A stretch of 64,000 nucleotides of DNA, from assembly GCA_903892415.1 (NCBI GenBank), contig CAITIQ010000517.1:23209-87208 (forward strand), given 5' to 3'. Each line of letters opens with the position of its first letter. Positions within the stretch are counted from its first letter, which is position 1. Shown here piece after piece: positions 59,201 through 64,000 of this stretch. The stretch is from an uncultured delta proteobacterium. Lineage in GTDB: Bacteria > Myxococcota_A > Polyangia > Polyangiales > Polyangiaceae. The notes beneath the pieces were generated by a model that made no database searches, was not told the DNA's origin, and saw only the letters and a list, made by a program, of their open reading frames with translations. Made by a program: the position numbers and the translations under genes.

Positions 59201-59439
59201 TCGGTGGTGCCGCTGGGAGTCGCAAGTCTCTGGGCATCGCCGTGGTCGGCGGGCTCAGCTTCTCGCTGGTGCTAACGTTGTTCTTGGTACCGGCGATGCA
59301 CTCGCTGATCGCCCGGCGAAAGGCTGCTGGCCCGGAGCCTCACGAAACGCCGGAGCACGCAGCGGGCGAAGGTCAGCTGCAAGTTACGGTGCCAAAACAG
59401 GCGTTGAGCGTCTCGAACAGGGAAGCGCCCTCCGAGTAG
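56290..59439 (+). CDS. RND family multidrug-type transporter (AcrB-like)
   Basis: The 1049-residue protein has the HAE1-type architecture: 12 membrane spans and two large periplasmic loops. The proton relay is visible as the TM4 pair in GLVCDDAIVVLETIYS and the TM10 Lys in GLVTKNGILVVEFANH. The porter domains contain TVTTNYSGANPEVVDSQITEPLEQ. The length fits MexF/AcrB. It would export a drug or hydrophobic compound with the adaptor encoded upstream. The GTG start at 56290 overlaps the adaptor's stop. The last 67 bases overlap a convergent lipoprotein gene; the C-terminus is hydrophilic and thus able to tolerate it. Confidence 0.95.
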   Translation: MTLAEVCIRRPVLSIVLSVAIVLFGVVSFFSLGVREYPAVDPPVVTVTTNYSGANPEVVDSQITEPLEQALAGIAGVKNVFSTSREAASSIRVEFELSVDLDDAANDVRDKVAGAVGRLPIDADAPIVEKADADSSPIIFMTVGSDAQSILDVSHIANTRIKDKIQTIPGVSSVRIFGEKRYSMRVWLDSDKLSAHSVTPDDVRNRLAAWNVDLPSGRVEGEKMEVAVQTSGRLETPAQFSRITLRDGDGAPVRLEDVGTAELGPLNTRGGVKRRGRDVIGVAVIPQPNTNAIAIADEFYRRFEDIKRDIPPEYEVEVGYDFTRYIRKSVLEVEETLVVAFILVALVIYLFLRDFRASVIPVIAIPVSIIATFALVKLFGFSINVLTLVGVVLSIGLVCDDAIVVLETIYSKIEKGMKPLEAAISGANEIFFAIVSTTIALAVVFMPIVFVSGLTGQLFREFALVVVGSVLISGFVALTLSPMMCRFLLRESAGQSFFYRLTEPLFRGLIGGYRWLLTAFMKVRIVAPAVLVLVIVWSYRLYERVPSELAPLEDRSNIRINVRGPEGATYAYTERELDSLAAYVEDNVPETSRTYSIIGGFGGTGGPNVGVQNIYLTEREERTRPQEEIFRQVAKGMGKFDGLSAFPAQPPTIGSRFAGQPVQLVIQAPSVRELSAILPKVLEKARARPELRFVDADLRFNRPQLSLEVDRDRASELGVSALDVGRALQLSLGGVRYGYFIMEGKQYEVIGQLREADRDEPSDLSRLYIRSPSGEMLPLSGLVKSRESAGPASLFRFDRNVAATVSAGLADGKTLGEGISAMKAAAQEVLPPGFSTALSGESRDYAESSSSTSLAFGFAIVLIYLVLAALFESFRDPLVILMTVPLSLAGALASLDATSQSLNVFSRIGIIMLVGLVTKNGILVVEFANHKRQEGLPLVEACIEGAVDRFRPVLMTSLATILGVLPIALSLGGAAGSRKSLGIAVVGGLSFSLVLTLFLVPAMHSLIARRKAAGPEPHETPEHAAGEGQLQVTVPKQALSVSNREAPSE

Positions 59440-59963
59440 AGGGAGAGGCACTCGTCCCAGCACGGCTGCTGACCGGGCAGGCAACCCTGATCGTCGATAC
59501 ATAAGTAGATGATGGCGACGCATTGGTCGTTCGTTGCGCAGGCGCGCACTTCCTCGCAGCAGGCGGCATAAAGATCATCTTTGCAGCTCGCCGGGCTGGG
59601 CACGATCCCCCCGCACTCAGGCTCAGCGGTGCCACAAGCAGCGGCGCAGTTCGCTTCACGGCAAATCTGCGCCCCGGAGTTGGTCCACTGGCCTGGGGCC
59701 TCCGCTGCAGCGCTGGCGGTGATGCAGCAGTTTGCATCTTGGCACGCCGTGCAGCTTTCGCTGGGCTGCGCTAAGCCTGAAACGCACGCGGCTCCACCGA
59801 GCCCTCCGCCTCCACCAGCGCCGCCTTGAGATCCGCCGAGGTCGCCGCTTCCGCCCTCGGCGACTCCGCCCTGGCCGCCAGCGCCGCTGCCACTCTCCGA
59901 GGAACAGGCGCAGACGCCGAGTGAGACGGTGAGTGCGAGCACGCTGCTTCGAAGGCTATTCAC
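59373..59963 (-). CDS. Cys-rich Gly-tethered lipoprotein
   Basis: The protein has about 196 residues. The start may be GTG at 59963 or GTG at 59972 (3 residues more); neither has a Shine-Dalgarno. The signal ends GVCAC (the two Cys make the exact lipid site ambiguous), followed by a Gly/Ser tether. The mature part has about 20 Cys, with phrases ESCTACQDANCCITASA, NCAAACGTAEPECGG, YAACCEEVRACATNDQC and LPGQQPCWDECLSLY. This pattern with CxxC-x-x-x-x-CC pairs is seen in secreted Cys-rich proteins of Polyangiales. It is convergent with and overlaps the RND pump. Confidence 0.78.
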   Translation of the reverse strand: MNSLRSSVLALTVSLGVCACSSESGSGAGGQGGVAEGGSGDLGGSQGGAGGGGGLGGAACVSGLAQPSESCTACQDANCCITASAAAEAPGQWTNSGAQICREANCAAACGTAEPECGGIVPSPASCKDDLYAACCEEVRACATNDQCVAIIYLCIDDQGCLPGQQPCWDECLSLYSEGASLFETLNACFGTVTCS

Positions 59964-59996
59964 GACGCCCACGATTACGCGCCTTTTCCAGCGAGC

Positions 59997-61094
59997 TCAA
60001 GGTTCCTCCGCGGCGTCCTCTCCAACTTGGGACATCCAAAAGCTCGACGATTCTCCCTCCCAATCGCGCAGAAGCTTCTTGCTGGTCGCGTCGGGCTTGA
60101 AGCCGCTCGGACCGTTGAGAAACACCAACTTGTAGGAGCGCATCGCGCCCACGATGTGCTTCGGCTCGAGCATCATCGGTTCCTCGGGCCGCGAACGTTT
60201 GCACAGCGTGTCGATGCGCTTGCTCTGGACGCTGGTGCCAATCAGGGATGCACGCTGGACCGTACGCACGAGATCGTCATCCCCGTCACCGTCGACATCC
60301 TTGAAGCTGCGCTCGCCAAGCTCGAGCGCCGTTACGCGTGACTCCGATGGGTCGGGCGAAAACGCCGACGATTCACCGCAACGGTGACTCCCTCCGCTGT
60401 AGGTCTTCGCGATGATCTGCAGGCGCACCTTCGGCAAAGCGCTGAAGTCGAGCGAATAGCTCCAGCGCAGAGTATTCCGTCCATCCCCGGTGACGTCATC
60501 GCAGACGAACACAGTGCGCCCTTCACGCTTTAGCTTGTCGCATCCATCGAGGTTGGTGCCACGTTGTAAGGCAACCTGTTTCCAGCCTTCCTGCGTGCGC
60601 TCGGCCACCACGAGATCTCCAGGAATGCTGCCATTCCAACGCTCGGGTCCACAACTCTCCAGACGCAACACCGCCTGCTCCGTGTTGGCAGCAGTGAAGG
60701 AGCCACGGTCGATCCCGCCCAGAACGCATAGCTGGTTCCGATCTCCGACCACGCGCAGTTGCCCACCCGGCAGCTTCTCCGCCTTGTCATATGGCGGTGT
60801 GAAGAGGCAGCCGACCTCCGTACCGCTTGGGCCCTCGAAACTGCCGACGGCGCATAGGCTAGCAAGGATTTCAAACTTGCCGGCGTCCACCCCGGGCGGC
60901 GTTGCGGGAATGGCTGGCTTCGCTACGGTGACTGCGGTCGAGGGCAGCGCAGTTGAAGCGCTCGCCGAGGACAACGTTGCCGCGGTAAAAGAGGGGACCA
61001 GCTTGGTCGTCGGAGCTGGAGCTTGTCCCCCGCAGCCAGCGGCGAATACAGTGACGAGCAGCGTGACAACCGCTTTGTGCGGGGGCTCTTGCAT
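59997..61094 (-). CDS. Lipoprotein with Asp-rich (VCBS/FG-GAP-like) segments
   Basis: The protein has 365 residues from the ATG at 61094, which gives the lipobox FAAGC (Cys20). A Pro/Ala/Ser spacer precedes a Cys-containing beta domain (about 75-200). Two Asp-rich loops, VCDDVTGDGRNTLRWSY and FKDVDGDGDDDLVRTV, are like the Ca-binding repeats of FG-GAP/VCBS proteins. The tail includes FLNGPSGFKPDATSKKLLRDW. Function is unknown. It is divergent from the CpeT-like lipoprotein gene, with 67 bases between them. Confidence 0.75.
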   Translation of the reverse strand: MQEPPHKAVVTLLVTVFAAGCGGQAPAPTTKLVPSFTAATLSSASASTALPSTAVTVAKPAIPATPPGVDAGKFEILASLCAVGSFEGPSGTEVGCLFTPPYDKAEKLPGGQLRVVGDRNQLCVLGGIDRGSFTAANTEQAVLRLESCGPERWNGSIPGDLVVAERTQEGWKQVALQRGTNLDGCDKLKREGRTVFVCDDVTGDGRNTLRWSYSLDFSALPKVRLQIIAKTYSGGSHRCGESSAFSPDPSESRVTALELGERSFKDVDGDGDDDLVRTVQRASLIGTSVQSKRIDTLCKRSRPEEPMMLEPKHIVGAMRSYKLVFLNGPSGFKPDATSKKLLRDWEGESSSFWMSQVGEDAAEEP

Positions 61095-61161
61095 AGCTAC
61101 GCTTCTGGTATCAACATCCCGCCGCGCCGACAACTGCGTCGGTCCTTGCAAGGAACAGCGA

Positions 61162-61887
61162 ATGAGAGTTTTGAGCGCCGGGTTTGTAAGCGTTGCACTC
61201 TTGCTGAGTGCGTGCGGCGATAGTGACTCAAGCAGCACTGGAGGCGGGGGAGCTGTCGGGGGCTCGGGCGGTCTTGGTGGCTCGGGCGGGTCGGGGGGAG
61301 CTGGGGGGACTGCGGCCGAGCCCGCTGCGGACAAGCTCCTCCGCTTCTTGACGGGGCATTTCGACTCGACGGCCCAATCAGTCGAGAACCCCACCTACTT
61401 CGCGATTGACCTGCTCACCTGTCCGATTGAGATACCCGAACTCGGAACGCGCACGTTGCATGTAGAGCAAGCTGTGATCGATAACGGCACTGTCGGCGCG
61501 CCCTATCGTCAGCGCGTTTACGTCGTAACCGAGGGAGCAGACCCGGCGACGCAGGCTGTCTCGCAGGTCTGGGAGTTCAGCGCACCGGACGACTTTAGCG
61601 GCTTCTGTGACGGAACTGGCGCACAGGCGACCCCGGCGGACTTGGTGGAGCGGCAAGGCTGTCAGGTGGAGCTTACCTGGGTGGAGGATCACTTCGAGGG
61701 CAGCACCCCGGGCAAGGAGTGTCTTAGTGATCTCAACGGCGCCACCTATGCAACCAGCGAGGTCAAGCTGTTCGAGGATCGTATTGAATCCTGGGATCGC
61801 GGTTATGACGCCGCAGACGTCCAGGTTTGGGGAGCGACCGCTGGCGCTTATCGCTTTGACCGCCTCAGCCCGCTACCGGAGCCTTGA
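61162..61887 (+). CDS. CpeT/CpcT-like lipoprotein
   Basis: The protein has 241 residues, starting at ATG with AAGGA six bases upstream. The signal ends LSAC (Cys18), followed by a Gly/Ser tether. The domain (about 55-240) reads LLRFLTGHFDSTAQS, RTLHVEQAVIDN, PYRQRVYVVTEG, GCQVELTWVEDHFEGSTPGKEC, YATSEVKLFEDRIESWDRGYD and VWGATAGAYRF. In this order these match the CpcT/CpeT family (PF06206), known as phycobiliprotein lyases that attach bilins in cyanobacteria. Here no phycobiliproteins or bilin genes exist, so it is more likely a non-photosynthetic member binding another hydrophobic ligand. The family match is strong by eye. Confidence 0.85.
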   Translation: MRVLSAGFVSVALLLSACGDSDSSSTGGGGAVGGSGGLGGSGGSGGAGGTAAEPAADKLLRFLTGHFDSTAQSVENPTYFAIDLLTCPIEIPELGTRTLHVEQAVIDNGTVGAPYRQRVYVVTEGADPATQAVSQVWEFSAPDDFSGFCDGTGAQATPADLVERQGCQVELTWVEDHFEGSTPGKECLSDLNGATYATSEVKLFEDRIESWDRGYDAADVQVWGATAGAYRFDRLSPLPEP

Positions 61888-61962
61888 GGCGCAATTGCGG
61901 TTCGCTTTCGCCAAGCTAGCCTGCCATTTTTGGCGGTTCCGTAAAGGCCAGCGCTCCTCGGC

Positions 61963-62325
61963 TCAGCGGTGTCGGGGCGGAGCGGGGTGTTGGGGGTGCT
62001 GGTCCGGCCGCGGCTGACCTCGGCCGCGGCTAGGCACTGAGTGACGCGGGTTCTGCGTGCGCCAATTGCGATAGCGGCGGTCATGGGTGCGGTAGTGCAC
62101 GACGAGGGTGTTATAGCCAACGTAGGTGCGCGGCACGTAGTAGACAGTGTCGTCAACGTAGTAGATGGGCTCTCCGCGTAGGTCAAAGTCGACTACGCTA
62201 CCGCTATAATATTGAGGTTGATAGGCCACGGTGGTTACCACGCCAGCGGCGGGCAAGGCCTGGACTGTGCAGCCAAGGCTGCACAGGGCGGTGGCGCCAA
62301 TCAGCAGTATTGATAGACTTTTCAT
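61963..62325 (-). CDS. Small Tyr/Arg-rich lipoprotein
   Basis: The 120-residue protein has a signal ending CSLGC (Cys19). The mature part is Tyr-rich with VVDFDLRGEPIYYVDDTVYYVP and a basic tail of Arg, His and Pro (RGRGQPRPDQHPQHPAPPRHR). The first segment resembles small DUF6515-like lipoproteins in which an YxxxGxxYY pattern repeats. Function is unknown. It ends 75 bases from the CpeT-like gene stop and starts 3 bases after the stop of the Cys-rich lipoprotein behind it, so the two are probably cotranscribed. Confidence 0.72.
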   Translation of the reverse strand: MKSLSILLIGATALCSLGCTVQALPAAGVVTTVAYQPQYYSGSVVDFDLRGEPIYYVDDTVYYVPRTYVGYNTLVVHYRTHDRRYRNWRTQNPRHSVPSRGRGQPRPDQHPQHPAPPRHR

Positions 62326-62328
62326 GTT

Positions 62329-62721
62329 TCACCAGGGCAAGCAGACAGGGTCATAACCAAATTCGTCTGCGACGCAGGCGAACCCAACAGAGCAATCCAG
62401 ATCGTCGTAACAAGGCTCGAAGCAGAGGGGCGTGCCCCCGCTAATCTCCAGGCAATAGCCGCCAAGGTCGCAATCAGCATCGGAGTCGCACTCATAGGTG
62501 CACATGTCGTCGGTAACGTAGGCATCGTCGTAGGCCACGGTGATGCTCCAGCACTCCGAATCGAAGCAGACGTCACTCGCAAAACAGCCATCGTAGAGAT
62601 CTGCGGTTGGACCAGGCTGGTATGGGTCGTATGGATCGTAGGGCTCCCCGCGGACGAGACACCCTGCTACGCAGAGCGCCGCGATTGCGGCTCCGCCAAG
62701 GGCGGGAACTATCTTAATCAT
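62329..62721 (-). CDS. Cys-rich lipoprotein
   Basis: The 130-residue protein starts at the ATG at 62721 with AGAGG upstream. The signal ends CVAGC (Cys21), followed by a Pro/Tyr-rich stretch (PYDPYDPYQPG). The mature domain has eleven Cys: GCFASDVCFDSECW, MCTYECDSDADCDLGGYC, LCFEPCYDDLDC, and so on. The phrase CDSDADCDLGGYC is a Cys-rich repeat common in surface proteins of Myxococcota. It is first in a two-gene unit. Function is unknown. Confidence 0.78.
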   Translation of the reverse strand: MIKIVPALGGAAIAALCVAGCLVRGEPYDPYDPYQPGPTADLYDGCFASDVCFDSECWSITVAYDDAYVTDDMCTYECDSDADCDLGGYCLEISGGTPLCFEPCYDDLDCSVGFACVADEFGYDPVCLPW

Positions 62722-62968
62722 GTAGGCCTCTTGGCTGTTCGTGGTGCAACAGCTGGGCCGCTCCGGCGTAGCGCGGATCCAAGCCTGGTTTCCCACGGAG
62801 TGGTTGCGCCGATTTGTGGCCCGTCCACAAGTGCCCAAAGCGCGGCGGCGCGCCGTCACAGTGTGGCATTTTGACCTACTGGTTCGTCGCTCCCCCGAGA
62901 TTCTTGGCCCGTTTGCTGGCTGGGCTCGAGGGGTCCACGTTGGCCGGAGTTCTGCATAAGCCCTGGCC

Positions 62969-63631
62969 ATGACGATGAAGACCGATACCCAACTCAAGCA
63001 CGACATCGAAGCTGAACTCCGCTGGGACCCGAAGGTGAACGAGGCGCAAGTAGGGGTTAGCGTAGACAAGGGAGTGGTTACCTTGCTCGGCTCTGTAGAC
63101 ACCTATGCAGAGAAGTGGGCGGCGGAAGACGCCACCAAGCGCGTCAATGGGGTACGTACTGTCGCCCAGGACCTAACGGTGAAGGTATTGGGTGAGCACA
63201 AACGCTCAGACACTGAGATTGCGGCAGCCGTGCAGTCTGCCTTCAAGTGGGACGTGTTCGTCCCCAAGGCAGTGACTGCTCAGGTCCGGGGCGGAACGGT
63301 TACGCTCGAAGGCTATGTAACTTGGGGCTACCAGCGTGACGCCGCAGAGCGCGCCGTGCGTAACCTCGCTGGCGTGATGTCGGTGCAGAACTCGATCAGC
63401 ATTCAGCCGAAGGTCTCCGCGAGTCAGGTCCAGGAGCAAGTCGAGGCGGCTCTCAAGCGCCAGGCTGCGACCGACGCCAAGTCCATTCACGTTGCGACCT
63501 CCGGTGGCAAGGTCACTCTTACGGGCACGGCCTCCTCTTGGCAATCGGTGGAGGATGCGGCCCAAGCTGCATGGGCGGCGCCTGGCGTAACTCAGGTCGT
63601 GGACCACCTCAGCGTGGCGATGACCTTCTGA
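62969..63631 (+). CDS. Triple BON-domain protein
   Basis: The 220-residue protein has no signal peptide. Three BON domains occupy about 5-72, 78-147 and 152-220. Each has a helix followed by V-x-V-x-x-G-x-V-x-L-x-G and a valley of DxxxAxxA: VSVDKGVVTLLGSVDTYAEKW, AQVRGGTVTLEGYVTWGYQRD and VATSGGKVTLTGTASSWQSVED. BON domains bind phospholipid or small molecules; without a signal this copy is cytosolic, like the stress-related OsmY-like forms. A possible start at the second ATG (2 codons later) is equal. The sequence before it (62722-62968) shows no gene. Confidence 0.9.
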   Translation: MTMKTDTQLKHDIEAELRWDPKVNEAQVGVSVDKGVVTLLGSVDTYAEKWAAEDATKRVNGVRTVAQDLTVKVLGEHKRSDTEIAAAVQSAFKWDVFVPKAVTAQVRGGTVTLEGYVTWGYQRDAAERAVRNLAGVMSVQNSISIQPKVSASQVQEQVEAALKRQAATDAKSIHVATSGGKVTLTGTASSWQSVEDAAQAAWAAPGVTQVVDHLSVAMTF

Positions 63632-63653
63632 GGCTGACCTCCAACGCCAGCGG

Positions 63654-63685
63654 AGCCCCGCAGGCCAGCGAGTGGTCGCGGGGTT
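63654..63685 (+). terminator. Weak hairpin after the BON protein gene
   Basis: An 8-base stem, partly G-T paired (AGCCCCGC / GCGGGGTT), has a 16-base loop and lies 22 bases after the stop. It is a plausible but weak terminator. Confidence 0.3.
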
Positions 63686-63760
63686 ACGCTATGGTTTGGC
63701 CGAAGGCTCGCTGAGAAGGATCAAAACGATCAGCTAAGGTGCTCGTGCTAGCGGGTACGC

Positions 63761-63883
63761 ATGCCTGATAAGACCCCAATTACGGTGGCGTACGGTGATG
63801 GCGTTGGTCCGGAGATCATGCGCGCAACACTGGCGATTCTGGAGGCTGCAGGGGCGAAGCTCGCTCCCGAGGTCATTGATGTG
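63761..63883 (+). pseudogene. icd: Isocitrate dehydrogenase gene, 5' fragment interrupted by an insertion sequence
   Basis: The first 41 codons, from the ATG at 63761, read MPDKTPITVAYGDGVGPEIM and then a helix ending GAKLAPEVIDV. This is the N-terminus of isocitrate dehydrogenase, whose next residues would be near GEKVYL. After codon 41 the similarity stops at once and the sequence turns to GTAAGCG, the terminal bases of an IS66-type end. The remainder of the gene is not in the window, so loss of function is inferred; the 3' part may resume beyond the element. IDH is normally essential for the oxidative TCA cycle, so a second copy elsewhere is expected. Confidence 0.72.
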
Positions 63884-64000
63884 GTAAGCGCTGCACGGAC
63901 CCCGTATCGCAAGGCTCTTCAGCAAGCGCGAGACTCTCGGCATGGTTCGAACGAGGAGCAAGAGCGAGAAGCGCGCAGAGGTCGAGGCTTGGCGAGCGAG
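63884..64000 (+). mobile_element. IS66-family insertion sequence, left end (runs off window)
   Basis: The sequence begins GTAAGCG, which fits the conserved 5'-GTAAGCG start of IS66-family terminal inverted repeats. It lies exactly where the isocitrate dehydrogenase frame loses homology. IS66 elements make 8-base target duplications; the copy here would be TTGATGTG (63876-63883). A small reading frame with an IS66 TnpA-like N-terminus starts 58 bases inside. The right end is out of view, so the boundary is supported from one side only. Confidence 0.68.
63942..64000 (+). CDS. tnpA: IS66 TnpA-like accessory protein, N-terminal fragment
   Basis: Only 19 complete codons are visible (MVRTRSKSEKRAEVEAWRA). 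The short basic start followed by a helix ending VEAWRA matches the beginning of the IS66 accessory protein TnpA, which usually continues with SGLSQxxFCRxxGL. The protein runs beyond the window. With so few residues, identity depends on the adjoining IS-type end. Confidence 0.5.
   Translation, partial: MVRTRSKSEKRAEVEAWRA

Noticed and set aside
61162..61887. Phycobiliprotein assembly
   Set aside because: Only a CpeT-like domain is present and it is a lipoprotein; no other gene of the pathway is in the window.
62722..62968. 72-residue plus-strand open frame upstream of the BON gene
   Set aside because: It has no good start context, an Arg/Trp-rich composition and no homology-like motif; the 247-base stretch is taken as the shared promoter region of two divergent genes.

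Overview
The window looks like chromosomal DNA from a high-GC, Gram-negative member of the Myxococcota, probably the Polyangiales side of the phylum. The evidence is cumulative. There are about twenty predicted lipoproteins, ten of them with a Gly/Ser-rich tether close after the lipobox Cys. There is a MYXO-CTERM-like small protein, a myxobacterial Cys-rich repeat protein with PPC-like modules, an FHA-type sigma54 activator, a Ser/Thr kinase, and a zinc-ribbon/GYF protein laid out like the cytoplasmic part of GltJ. The coding density is very high: many neighbours overlap by 4 bases (ATGA/GTGA) and some convergent genes share 52-68 bases. I see no rRNA, tRNA, CRISPR array or prophage, and no gene-free stretch longer than 300 bases.

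Layout. 1-11 kb: a truncated alpha/beta hydrolase, an orphan NarL-type regulator, a methyltransferase coupled to a phosphoesterase lipoprotein, a small lipoprotein, a YjfB-like 58-residue protein, a lytic transglycosylase with an M16-like tail, a K+ channel coupled to a TonB-dependent receptor, and a retinol-saturase/CrtI-type flavoenzyme. 11-16 kb: a lipoprotein cluster including a VWA lipoprotein, plus a STAS-like protein. 16-19 kb: an operon of a class-1 isoprenoid-synthase-like protein and two ArsA/Get3-type ATPases. 19-25.7 kb: a hybrid histidine kinase, a MYXO-CTERM-like protein, the FHA/sigma54 activator, two secreted proteins and a Ser/Thr kinase that appears to use a CTG start. 25.7-28 kb: a radical SAM/SPASM enzyme bracketed by two paralogous small proteins with a nearly invariant zinc-ribbon/lipobox N-terminus and a variable Gly-rich tail carrying two copies of an N-x(2-3)-AYG-x-x-PTT motif. 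I regard this as the best candidate for an undescribed peptide-modification system. 28-38 kb: surface lipoproteins, an OPT transporter with threonine synthase, a metallopeptidase-like lipoprotein, an esterase, a barrel-like protein and a deoxynucleoside kinase. 38-46.7 kb: a ClpP-like protease, the ZnR-GYF protein, a DsbD-gamma-like thioredoxin with both catalytic cysteines replaced by serine, a 2OG-Fe(II) oxygenase and two large surface lipoproteins. 46.7-50 kb: pyrB/pyrR, then a GST and a divergent LysR regulator with a clear dyad between them. 50-59.4 kb: a LOG-family protein, then a translationally coupled run of MalK, a solute-binding-protein/MalF fusion, MalG, an RND adaptor and an RND pump. 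59.4-64 kb: lipoproteins including a CpeT/CpcT-like one, and a triple-BON protein. The right edge holds an isocitrate dehydrogenase gene cut after codon 41 by what appears to be the left end of an IS66-family element.

Taken together the region is dominated by envelope and surface functions (lipoproteins, transport, cell-wall turnover) and signalling, with scattered core metabolism (thrC, pyrB/pyrR, an interrupted icd). Coordinates for starts were chosen from start-codon identity, Shine-Dalgarno sequence, lipobox position and overlap with the upstream gene; alternatives are given where the choice is weak.
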